Shown one piece after another: positions 33,153-41,036 of a stretch of 64,000 nt of DNA. The DNA is taken from the IMG/VR virus record IMGVR_UViG_3300027987_000212, positions 1 through 64,000 of that record. The stretch is one strand, 5' to 3'. Under the pieces are notes generated by a model, which did not search any database, had not been told where the DNA came from, and was given only the letters and a program-made list of their open reading frames with translations. This stretch comes from a virus. The translations under genes and the position numbers were made by a program. Each line of letters starts with the position of its first letter. The stretch's first letter is position 1.

Positions 33153-34898
33153 ATGCGAATCGTAACCCGTAACCCACACTCCGCCTACCTCGACAACTGG
33201 CTCTGGTTACCGAAGTTCTTCGTCAATGTAGACGGTACCAAAAACGCACTGACCTTCGGATTCCCTGACGGCCGGTCAGAGAAGAAGATGCGCTTTGTTT
33301 ACCTATGGAAGGAGACACAGCACCACCTACTCGTCCCACGTCACTTCTGGGACCTAGGAAGCCTGCCCTTCCCCGTACTCGACTGCCGACCTGCGACTAC
33401 TCCTCGAGCCAACATCCGCAGCCGCATCAAGCTGGACCACCGCCCTGTAGACGTGCGCGGAGTCACGACACTGCAGCCAACTGGCAGCACCGTTCAACGT
33501 GACTCACTCGCGGCACTTGCTGCCTGCGCCAGCGGTATTCTGCAATTAGCTTGCGGCAAGGGCAAAAGTGTCGTCGCCCTAGAACGTATAGCTCAGTCTG
33601 GTGGACGTGGCTTAATCGTCGTCGACAATACCCAACTCGTCGAGCACTGGAAGCGAGAGATAGCTACCATGCTAGACGTCCCCACAGGCGTCGGAGAGCT
33701 CTACGGGGGCAAGGTCGATTGGGACAAGGACATCGTCATTGCGACGTACCAAACACTGGCTGCCTACATTCCTGAGGCCCCCGAGGAGTTTCGCCGGATG
33801 TGGGCCGTAGTGGTCTGGGACGAGGGCCACCACATTAGTGCCCCTACATTCGCACCCGGTGCCGAGTACTTCTTCTGCCAACGTATCGCACTCACCGCTA
33901 CTCCCAAGCGACAGGACGGTACTCATGTCATCTACAACATGCATATCGGCCCAGTGGTTTTCAAGGACCTGAAACAAGACCTGGTGGCCCGGGTAGCCTT
34001 CGACTGGACGGGGCTCTCCCCAGAAGAGACACGCCCCAACTGCGCAATCCGAGACAAGAGCGGAGAAATCCATCTCGGCATGCTCAGCGTGTACTTCGGC
34101 AAGTGGGTAGAGCACCTCAACCACGTACTTCGCCGAGTGTGGGAGGCGGTACAAGAAGGTCGCCGCATCCTTGTGCTGTGTGATGCAGTAGATGAAGCCG
34201 TTAACCTTTGTGCGCTGTGGAACCGCTACTCCTCCCTGTACACAGACGTACCAATCCCAACGCCCCAAGATGTCGGCGAGACCCTACAACCCATAGCCCT
34301 CGAGCCCAAGCAGCGTGAAGCACGAGAACAGGCCATACTTCATGGGCGCGCTGCCATCAGCGCAGGAAAGCTATCCAACGAACGCGCACAGCAATTAGCC
34401 CTAGAGCTATACCAGTACGAGCAAGAGCTCAAGCAATGTGACGTCCACGACAAAGTGCAGAAAGAGCTACGCCGCAGACAGCGGGAGTACTTGAAAGCCA
34501 TGCAGTCCCACGGCGGTACTGGCGGACTGATGATATACAAAGTCCCCCCTGAAAAACGCCAGAGTAACCTGGACACCAAGCAAGTTGTCTTCGCCATCAA
34601 GAAGTACGGCCGCGAAGGCTTGAACAATCGCCACCTGGATACCGTGATAACCACCATGCCCTTCTCCCAGGATGGCACGCTACAGCAGGTGCGCGGTCGA
34701 GTAGAGCGGTTTGCCTCTGGGAAGCGCGAGCCACTTCTGCTAGTCATCGAGCACAACGTCGGTCCCATCATTGGTATGTGTCAGAAGCTACGCAAGCACT
34801 TGCGCGAATGGCCAGTCGAAGAAGGCGGACCATTTACCTACGAACTCCACAATCATCCGAGGTCAGCATGCAACAAGAAGCTCTTTGGCTCATCCTAG
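33153..34898 (+). CDS. superfamily 2 DNA/RNA helicase, 581 aa
   Basis: Motif I CGKGKSV at residues 134-140, motif II DEGH at 223-226, motif III TATPKR at 248-253, motif VI QQVRGRVER at 511-519. The DEGH form and motif VI fit the RAD25/UvrB-like or T4 UvsW-like helicases that act in recombination and fork repair. Residues about 385-455 form a charged coiled coil (QYEQELKQCDVHDKVQKEL) inserted between motifs. Leads the replication block right after a terminator. ATP-driven branch migration or unwinding is inferred. Confidence 0.85.
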   Translation: MRIVTRNPHSAYLDNWLWLPKFFVNVDGTKNALTFGFPDGRSEKKMRFVYLWKETQHHLLVPRHFWDLGSLPFPVLDCRPATTPRANIRSRIKLDHRPVDVRGVTTLQPTGSTVQRDSLAALAACASGILQLACGKGKSVVALERIAQSGGRGLIVVDNTQLVEHWKREIATMLDVPTGVGELYGGKVDWDKDIVIATYQTLAAYIPEAPEEFRRMWAVVVWDEGHHISAPTFAPGAEYFFCQRIALTATPKRQDGTHVIYNMHIGPVVFKDLKQDLVARVAFDWTGLSPEETRPNCAIRDKSGEIHLGMLSVYFGKWVEHLNHVLRRVWEAVQEGRRILVLCDAVDEAVNLCALWNRYSSLYTDVPIPTPQDVGETLQPIALEPKQREAREQAILHGRAAISAGKLSNERAQQLALELYQYEQELKQCDVHDKVQKELRRRQREYLKAMQSHGGTGGLMIYKVPPEKRQSNLDTKQVVFAIKKYGREGLNNRHLDTVITTMPFSQDGTLQQVRGRVERFASGKREPLLLVIEHNVGPIIGMCQKLRKHLREWPVEEGGPFTYELHNHPRSACNKKLFGSS

Positions 34899-35317
34899 CC
34901 ACCCCCAAAGGTAACCTCCTTGCCCAGGTAGCTTTCTTCGCCGGAGCAGACTCTGGCTACAAGGATGGGCCAGTAGCTAAGGCACAGTTGGTGGCTTACT
35001 TAGCCGAGACAATCGAGCGGCACACACCCGTGAAGTGCATGCCGTACTACATCTACATCGATGCATTGCAGCGTGTGCAGACACCAGATGGTCAGCGGGG
35101 CTACGCTCGAGAGCAAACTGTCCTGGCACCCGTACTGGAGCCAACTTGCCCGCTGTACACCACCGTGCTCGCGTTTCAGTTCGTCCAAGACCTCACCGCG
35201 GAAGAACAGCGCATCATCCGTGAAGGGATAAACCACGCAAATCAAGCAGCCCTAGAGCAGCGCTTGAGCAGCGTGGGTATCGTGACAGCTTCCCAGATTC
35301 CGCCCGGGCAGTCATGA
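34868..35317 (+). CDS. hypothetical protein, 149 aa
   Basis: ATG at 34868 (after GAGGTCAGC), overlapping the helicase end by 31 bases; stop overlaps the glycosylase gene by 4. Alpha/beta pattern: ALWLILATPKGNLLAQVAFF, CMPYYIYIDALQRVQ, then helices ending in a Ser/Pro-rich tail. Located between a repair helicase and a uracil-DNA glycosylase, it may assist DNA metabolism, but nothing is recognised. Confidence 0.65.
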   Translation: MQQEALWLILATPKGNLLAQVAFFAGADSGYKDGPVAKAQLVAYLAETIERHTPVKCMPYYIYIDALQRVQTPDGQRGYAREQTVLAPVLEPTCPLYTTVLAFQFVQDLTAEEQRIIREGINHANQAALEQRLSSVGIVTASQIPPGQS

Positions 35318-36150
35318 GAGACGCACGAAAGCCCTTACCGGTACTCTACGATGAATGGAGAGACTGTACTCGCTGCAGCCTCTCCGAACGACGAATCGAA
35401 GAGGGAGCGCCCGTGGTCTTCGGTGAAGGCGCTCCTCGAGGCATTCTCTTCGTTGGTGAAGGCCCTGGTCGAGAGGAAGAGAGAGCTGGGCGGCCCTTCG
35501 TCGGCAAGTCGGGGCACCTACTACGCGACGCGCTACGCCAGCTAGGCTTAGTCGACTTTTTCATCACCAATGCTGTTGCCTGTAGGAGCTGCGGACCTGC
35601 CTACAACGGTGAGGGGAAACTCGTACTACGCCCAGACTTCAGGACTGGCATCCCCACTCCAATCATCGTAGACAAGCCACCCACAGCCGAGCATGTCAAC
35701 GCGTGCCGACCACGGCTGCACGAGCTCATCTACCTGCTCGACCCTGTTCTCATCGTGTCCCTAGGAGCAGAGGCCACCCGGGCACTGACCAACAAGTCTG
35801 CCCCTATCACTGCCATACGCGGCGACATCATCACCATCGAAATCGAGGGGGCGTGGTCCGTCCCCCAATTCACTGAAAAAGGACGCTGGGCACGCGTAGT
35901 GCGGGGGAAGCTTACGCGCCCAACCCAGCCCAACAAAGTGCGGTACAGCCTCCTACCTGTACTGCACCCAGCTTACGTGCTTAGGTCGCTGCACGACAAA
36001 AAACAGGGTAACCCAGTACAGTTGTTTGCTCAAGACATGCAACGAGTGGCAACTCTGTACGACCGCTACATGCAGATGACTTTCAACGTATCACCAACCG
36101 AACGAGCAATGTTGTCTGACGACTTCATTCGCGAGCTAGGCGAAGAGTAA
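35314..36150 (+). CDS. uracil-DNA glycosylase, family 4-like, 278 aa
   Basis: Family 4 (iron-sulfur) pattern: CTRC at 18-21, GEGPGREEERAGRPFVGKSG at 48-67 (motif 1), NAVACRSC at 86-93, another Cys at 131 (NACRP), and LHPAYVLR at 217-224 (motif 3). The Cys set fits a 4Fe-4S cluster. Removes uracil from DNA; SPO1-type phage enzymes of this kind are often in replication blocks. About 60 residues longer than minimal family members, with inserts between Cys 93 and 131 and before motif 3. Confidence 0.85.
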   Translation: MRDARKPLPVLYDEWRDCTRCSLSERRIEEGAPVVFGEGAPRGILFVGEGPGREEERAGRPFVGKSGHLLRDALRQLGLVDFFITNAVACRSCGPAYNGEGKLVLRPDFRTGIPTPIIVDKPPTAEHVNACRPRLHELIYLLDPVLIVSLGAEATRALTNKSAPITAIRGDIITIEIEGAWSVPQFTEKGRWARVVRGKLTRPTQPNKVRYSLLPVLHPAYVLRSLHDKKQGNPVQLFAQDMQRVATLYDRYMQMTFNVSPTERAMLSDDFIRELGEE

Positions 36151-36169
36151 CCACAAGGAGCAGCCAAAA

Positions 36170-36595
36170 ATGGGACTGAAACGAGTACCACCAGATGACA
36201 TCCCCGAAGTCAGAGACTTCATGGAAGCAGACGAAGTCCTCCAACAATTCATGCGCAACAGACCTGAGGTGTTCGACACGATGCGCACACTGCTCGAGGA
36301 GCGCAACAGCAAGCTACAAGCTGCCGACAAGGTAATACGTGCACGTGGCGTCGTCTCGGGGCCATGGAAGGTGCACAGCACAAAAGTCGTCGTCGATGGC
36401 GCGGCCATGTTCGAAGCACTGGGAGAGGCAGGATTCCTCGCTGCAGGAGGCACCTTCACTACAGTTACGCAGTACACGGTGGACAAGGCAGCCCTGGACC
36501 TTGCCATCGCTGGCAATAAGGTCCCCGCGGAAAAAGTGGACACGTTCCGTACAGTCTCGGTCAGCGTCTCCTCCCCCAAAGAAATCAAGCTGTAG
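36170..36595 (+). CDS. hypothetical protein, 141 aa
   Basis: ATG after AAGGAGCAGCCAAAA. An acidic helical N-terminus (EVRDFMEADEVLQQFMRN; EVFDTMRTLLEERNSKLQ) leads to a beta-rich part (STKVVVDGAAMFEALGEAGF; TYTVDKAALDLAIAG; RTVSVSVSSPKEI). Sits in the replication block between the glycosylase and the helicase. No catalytic signature. Confidence 0.65.
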   Translation: MGLKRVPPDDIPEVRDFMEADEVLQQFMRNRPEVFDTMRTLLEERNSKLQAADKVIRARGVVSGPWKVHSTKVVVDGAAMFEALGEAGFLAAGGTFTTVTQYTVDKAALDLAIAGNKVPAEKVDTFRTVSVSVSSPKEIKL

Positions 36596-36903
36596 TGCCT
36601 ACGCGCGGGACGCCAAAAGCAGATGCCCTCGCATTGGCAGAACTAAGCGCCAACTTGCTGGGCTCCACCGTAGTGCTGCATGGCAAGGCAGCTCTCGTCA
36701 ATACCAAAACCGGCGACACGCACGGATGGACTACCGGCTCCGGAAGTACGTGGTCGAAGCAAACGCTCCAGCTCCTGCTAGAGCTCTGTGAATCCATGGA
36801 ACGAGACATCGCACGGCGTGACTTCGACAGTGTAGAGGGTCCCGGTGCGGAAGCAGCCCCCGAAGGTTTGGGCGAGCACCTATCCGACGCTCGCCAAGCA
36901 TAA
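36595..36903 (+). CDS. hypothetical protein, 102 aa
   Basis: GTG start sharing one base with the preceding TAG. Short helices and strands (ALAELSANLLGSTVVLHG; TWSKQTLQLLLELCESMERD), and an acidic tail. Followed by a 115-base noncoding gap with a long hairpin. No recognised family. Confidence 0.6.
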   Translation: MPTRGTPKADALALAELSANLLGSTVVLHGKAALVNTKTGDTHGWTTGSGSTWSKQTLQLLLELCESMERDIARRDFDSVEGPGAEAAPEGLGEHLSDARQA

Positions 36904-36916
36904 CCACAAGCAGTTG

Positions 36917-36961
36917 GGCCCAGGTATCTCCCTTCCTACGAGGGATTGTGGTACCTGGGCC
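36917..36961 (+). other. long imperfect hairpin before the replicative helicase
   Basis: GGCCCAGGTA (36917-36926) pairs perfectly with TACCTGGGCC (36952-36961), and CTCCC/GAGGGA add inner pairs. It lies in the only sizeable gap of the replication block (36904-37018). No T-run follows, so it is not a typical terminator; an RNA processing site or protein target is possible. Confidence 0.55.
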
Positions 36962-37018
36962 ACGCTTGACTCCGTCGGTATGTGGCGGACAATCACCAGC
37001 TCGCCCTGAAAGACGATA

Positions 37019-38518
37019 ATGGCATCACGTGAGGCACAGCTACTTTCTCGAATCATACGCACCGGCGACATCTACGGTGCCCTCGAATGGGGTATATCCT
37101 CGGCGGACTTCACCGCCGCAGAGAACCGAGCTATCTTCGAACATCTGGTAGCCTATCACCAGCAATACAAGGGGTCCGTAGTTGGTCCGGAAGCAGCCAA
37201 GAACATCTACCCATCCTTCCAGCTATGCGACGACCCCAGCATGGCTACTGCCGCGCTCTGTAGGGAGACCCGCAACCACCGGCTAGCCATCGAAGGCCAA
37301 ACACGCCTCAAAGACGTACAAGCCCTATTCGCCGCCGACCCGCTACGCGCAGTAGAGCTCCTGGGCACATTGTCGACAGACCTTTCGGCCTTAGCGGGCA
37401 GCAACAACACCGACATTCGAGCAGGCGACGCCTTCACCCAGATATGGAACAAGTACCAGCTGAAGAAGCAAGGGGTCAGCTTCTCCGTGTGCCCCTGGCC
37501 ATGGTTTCCGATAGAGCTTGAGACGAGCGGCATTCAGCCGCGAGACTACATCGTGTTCTACGGTAGACCCAAGAGCAAGAAGTCTTGGGTACTAGCGTAT
37601 CTCATTGCGTGGTGCTACAACAAGCGACGCCGGGCAGTCATCTACACCAAGGAGATGGGTGCAGACGACATCTTCTCGCGAATCCTTGCTTGCTTAGCAC
37701 AAGTTGACGCCCGCGGGCTGCGGCTAGGCCACCTAGAGCCGTACGCAGAATGGTCAGTGTCCACCGCGATACGCATGATGCAGGCTGCCCATGAAGACGG
37801 CTACCTCATCTGCCTATCTGGTCAGGACTGCCGCGACGGGGAAGACACCGTGCCTTGGCTTGCCTCAAAGCTCGAGAAGTACAAACCTGACCTATGCTTC
37901 ATCGATGGCATGTACTTGATGAGTGACGTGCGCCGCGCAAAGAAGGACCACGAGAAGGTCCAAAACATCTCCCGGATGTTACGGCAGGTAACCCTCAACA
38001 CGAACATCCCAATCATCGCCACAGTACAAGCAAACCGCAAAGCTGCTGGGCACCAAGAAGCCAACCTCGACGAACTAGCCTTCTCCGACTCCATTGGCCA
38101 GGATGCCACGCACATCTTTCGTGTCATCAACGAGAAGAACACACCCACCATTGCCCTACTTACAGCAGGTGGTCGCGAGTTCAACCTGAGTGGCTGGCGC
38201 ATCTACGGCATTCCCGCTACCAACTTCGGGGTCTACGGGGATGGAACCATCACCGCCAAAGAGGCCGAGAAAGCGAAGGAGAACGACGTTGGAGATGGAG
38301 ACGACCCTGCCCACACTCAGCAGGTTCAAACTCAACACAGCCAGGCACGGCGAATGCAGCCGCAACCAGCGCCGCCCGCCCAGTTACCTCCCGGCGCAGC
38401 TGAGCAAATGGTCTCTCCAGCCTCCAGCAGCCAAATGCCTCCGCCACCAGAACCAAGGTACAACCCAACCAACTACGACATAAGCCGAGTCCTCCGGGGC
38501 TGGATGAATCCTCCGTGA
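37019..38518 (+). CDS. DnaB-like replicative helicase, 499 aa
   Basis: N-terminal helical domain with AENRAIFEHLVAYHQQYKG. RecA-type ATPase core: Walker A GRPKSKKSW at 182-190 (the usual Gly before Lys is Lys 187), VIYTKEMGADDIFSRIL at 207-223, Walker B DLCFIDGM at 291-298, IIATVQANRKAAGH at 332-345. The C-terminal 90 residues are disordered (MQPQPAPPAQLPPG; MPPPPEPRYNPTNY) and end in a short conserved-looking tail (RVLRGWMNPP). GTGA overlap with the primase gene fits a helicase-primase pair at the fork. Confidence 0.85.
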   Translation: MASREAQLLSRIIRTGDIYGALEWGISSADFTAAENRAIFEHLVAYHQQYKGSVVGPEAAKNIYPSFQLCDDPSMATAALCRETRNHRLAIEGQTRLKDVQALFAADPLRAVELLGTLSTDLSALAGSNNTDIRAGDAFTQIWNKYQLKKQGVSFSVCPWPWFPIELETSGIQPRDYIVFYGRPKSKKSWVLAYLIAWCYNKRRRAVIYTKEMGADDIFSRILACLAQVDARGLRLGHLEPYAEWSVSTAIRMMQAAHEDGYLICLSGQDCRDGEDTVPWLASKLEKYKPDLCFIDGMYLMSDVRRAKKDHEKVQNISRMLRQVTLNTNIPIIATVQANRKAAGHQEANLDELAFSDSIGQDATHIFRVINEKNTPTIALLTAGGREFNLSGWRIYGIPATNFGVYGDGTITAKEAEKAKENDVGDGDDPAHTQQVQTQHSQARRMQPQPAPPAQLPPGAAEQMVSPASSSQMPPPPEPRYNPTNYDISRVLRGWMNPP

Positions 38519-39498
38519 GCAACGAGATATTCGCGATTGCCCAACAGTACCTACAGAAGGTATCGACAGCAGGGGCGCACAACCTCAAAGCCATCTGCCC
38601 GTTCCACGTGAACGCGAGAGGCACCGTTGAGCGCAACCCCTCCTTCTACATGTCTACGGACACGGGGTTGTTCTTCTGCCATTCGTGCGGCACCAAAGGC
38701 AACCTACGCTCCTTCTTGAGCATGATGGGAGTAAGTCCCGTCCTGCTCGACTCGATGTACAAAGGTGCTCTCGAGTCCGTAGCGCGCAACGTAGCACCCC
38801 CACCGGACCCTCTTCGCCCAAAGGTCTTCTCGGCCTTCCCCATCGAAGAGAAGCTGCTCGGCTTGTTTCAGTACGCGCCAACCGACTTACTGCGTGCAGG
38901 ATTCGCAGAACAGACCCTGCAACACTTTGAGGTAGGCTTCGACGTCTCGCACAATCGCATCACCTTTCCGATACGCGACCTGATGGGGCAGCTCGTAGCC
39001 ATCAGCGGTCGAGCAGTCCTCAGCTACCAAGAACCTCGCTACAAAATCTACGATAAGGAGTACGAGACCTGGCAGCTACCCATACGTGATAGCTGGGAAA
39101 AGAGCACCGTCCTGTACAACGCCAACCGGGTATACCCGGAAGTCTACTTCAACGTCAGCCCCCCTCCCGTGGTAGTAGTTGAAGGATTCAAGGCCTGTAT
39201 GTGGGTCTGGCAAGCTGGTTTCCGGAACGTAGTCGCCACACTAGGCACATACCTGTCCTGGGAACAGAAATGGATACTTGAACGTCTCGGCGCGCCCGTG
39301 TACTTGTTCTTGGACAACAACCGAGCTGGACGGAGAGGAGCGTACACAGCAGGCAACCAACTGTGCAAGAGCCTTCACACAAGCTTAGTCCGCTACCCAG
39401 AGCGACTTCGTGATGACGACGGAGCACAACCAGATTCCTGCACTATCGAAGAGGTCCAAGAGCAGCTCGCCAACCCGCTGCCATGGTACTTAGTCTAG
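38515..39498 (+). CDS. DnaG-type primase, 327 aa
   Basis: Zinc domain of CHC2 type: C28-x2-H31 and C55-x2-C58 (AICPFH ... FFCHSCGTKGN). A TOPRIM-type segment follows at about residues 210-280: VVVVEGFKACMWVWQAG with the catalytic Glu, and YLFLDNNRAGRRG with the Asp-x-Asn variant of the metal-binding DxD. Shorter than bacterial DnaG, lacking the C-terminal helicase-binding domain. GTG start in a 4-base overlap with the helicase. Confidence 0.85.
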   Translation: MSNEIFAIAQQYLQKVSTAGAHNLKAICPFHVNARGTVERNPSFYMSTDTGLFFCHSCGTKGNLRSFLSMMGVSPVLLDSMYKGALESVARNVAPPPDPLRPKVFSAFPIEEKLLGLFQYAPTDLLRAGFAEQTLQHFEVGFDVSHNRITFPIRDLMGQLVAISGRAVLSYQEPRYKIYDKEYETWQLPIRDSWEKSTVLYNANRVYPEVYFNVSPPPVVVVEGFKACMWVWQAGFRNVVATLGTYLSWEQKWILERLGAPVYLFLDNNRAGRRGAYTAGNQLCKSLHTSLVRYPERLRDDDGAQPDSCTIEEVQEQLANPLPWYLV

Positions 39499-39504
39499 AG
39501 ACGG

Positions 39505-39576
39505 TTGGCAGGCCTCGTTGCCAAGAGAGACCCCGGCCATTGTTGCCAAGAGAGACCGGCCCTTGTTGCCAGAAAG
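39505..39576 (+). repeat. iteron-like repeats upstream of the ssDNA-binding-like gene
   Basis: Two identical 16-mers GTTGCCAAGAGAGACC at 39517-39532 and 39542-39557 and a partial third (GTTGCCAGAAAG, 39565-39576), spaced 25 and 23 bases apart. An inverted half-site TTGGCA at 39505-39510 precedes the first copy. GGCC tracts separate the units. The last partial copy ends 9 bases before the ATG at 39586. Could be an operator, an mRNA site for autoregulation by the downstream protein, or origin iterons. Confidence 0.8.
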
Positions 39577-39585
39577 TGAACGGAC

Positions 39586-40992
39586 ATGAGTTTCGGTAAA
39601 GACCCTAATCAGCTAGCCACTATTGGCGGTTACGGCGCCAGCATGACCCAACAGATGGGAAATGCCACCCGCAAGCAGCCATCCAGCAGGAACGGCGCCC
39701 CCTTCTGGGCGAACACGTTCAAGCCAAGTACCGGCACGCCCGACGAGATTCGGGTAATCCCCGGTAGTTATACCATCCAGCGTGTCAACGAGGGGGTGGT
39801 CTACGAAGAGCAACTACCTTGGTTCGAGTGCACCGAACACTACCACGGCGGACTGAGCCGCAGTGTCCTTTGTAGTGCCGGCGTACATCGTATGGACCGC
39901 AACAAACGCGAACCCTGTTGCGGATGTGAGATGTACTGGGAAGACTACATGATTCGAAAGGAGCGAGAGAAGGAGACAGGCAACAAGGTAACCAAGCCAA
40001 ATCGCGTATCGATGCGTAGCCTCTACGTGTTCAACGTCCTTGACTTGGGCTACTTCTTCAAAGCACCCCAGCGCGACGAGAACGGCCACCTCAAGCTGAA
40101 CCCGCAAGACGGCAAACCCTACATGGTCTGGACCAAGTATGTAGGGCAGCATCAAGCAGCCGAAGCTAATGCGCAAGGTGCTGAGGGCCACTGGGGTCAC
40201 GTCATGAGTTGGCCACTGGGGCGCGACCACTTCAACATGCTGAGCAGCTACAGCGACCTCATCAGCAAGAACTGCCTATCCTGCGGCGGACACTCCACCA
40301 TCGTCACGCGCCACTGGTCATGCAACAACTGCCACGCGGTGCTGCTGGACCCTTGGACGGCCAACATGCCTCCAGAGAAGGTTCAAGAGTTCACTCAACA
40401 GCCGGTAAGGTGCGGCACCTGCGGTACTACGGCTTACCCGCACGAAGAGCATCATTGCTCGAATTGCCAGTACCCGCGACCCGCCACCATCTTCGACGTG
40501 AACCTGCACGTGAAAAGGCAGAAGGACCCGTCCACCCAACGTGTGCAGCTCATCATCCCCCAGTTCTCCAACCCACAGGGGCTCCCACCTCACTTCGCCG
40601 ATGCCCTGCAGAAGTTACCAGACCTCGCAAAGCGTTACGCCCCCACACCCTACAACGAGCAGCTCACCCTGTTCCAGCAAGCCTCAGCGCATGACCAAGC
40701 ACAGGCAGGGCAGACTCCCACGCACCAAGCATACGGAGCAGGGATGGCCCCTCCAGGTGGCTATGGCGCCCCTCCACCGGCGCAGGGAAGCCCTGGGGAA
40801 GCTCCAAGCTACCAGCAACCTGGTCCGTTCACGCCGCCAGGGCAATTCGCCGCTCCGGGGCAGTACCAAGCCCCCGCGCAACAACCGTACCAGAACTACG
40901 GACAGCCGACAGCGGCACAACCAGTAGCCACCGGGCACCAGGCAACGGTGGGTACGCCACAAGGTTGGGGAAACGGTAACTACGGGCAGTGA
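39586..40992 (+). CDS. single-stranded DNA-binding-like protein with zinc ribbons and disordered tail, 468 aa
   Basis: Central domain, about residues 35-200, has strand-rich aromatic segments (PFWANTFKPSTGTPDEIRVI; WFECTEHYHGG). CCGCEMYWEDY is followed by later zinc pairs: CLSCGGHST, CNNCHA, CGTCGTT, CSNCQYPRP. The last 100 residues are low-complexity (GYGAPPPAQG; PPGQFAAPGQYQAPAQQPY; NYGQ). The position between primase and DNA polymerase suits a ssDNA-binding protein, whose tail usually recruits partners. The repeat leader hints at autoregulation. The binding role is inferred, not shown. Confidence 0.65.
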   Translation: MSFGKDPNQLATIGGYGASMTQQMGNATRKQPSSRNGAPFWANTFKPSTGTPDEIRVIPGSYTIQRVNEGVVYEEQLPWFECTEHYHGGLSRSVLCSAGVHRMDRNKREPCCGCEMYWEDYMIRKEREKETGNKVTKPNRVSMRSLYVFNVLDLGYFFKAPQRDENGHLKLNPQDGKPYMVWTKYVGQHQAAEANAQGAEGHWGHVMSWPLGRDHFNMLSSYSDLISKNCLSCGGHSTIVTRHWSCNNCHAVLLDPWTANMPPEKVQEFTQQPVRCGTCGTTAYPHEEHHCSNCQYPRPATIFDVNLHVKRQKDPSTQRVQLIIPQFSNPQGLPPHFADALQKLPDLAKRYAPTPYNEQLTLFQQASAHDQAQAGQTPTHQAYGAGMAPPGGYGAPPPAQGSPGEAPSYQQPGPFTPPGQFAAPGQYQAPAQQPYQNYGQPTAAQPVATGHQATVGTPQGWGNGNYGQ

Positions 40993-40999
40993 AAGGATG

Positions 41000-41025
41000 A
41001 ACGGGCCTGCGGAAGCGGGCCCGTT
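41000..41025 (+). terminator. hairpin between the SSB-like gene and the DNA polymerase gene
   Basis: AACGGGCC, 10-base loop, GGCCCGTT; a perfect 8-bp stem just after the SSB-like stop and 12 bases before the polymerase start. It lacks a T-run, so it is probably an attenuator or a translational control structure on the polymerase mRNA. Confidence 0.5.
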
Positions 41026-41036
41026 CTGCGTCTACT

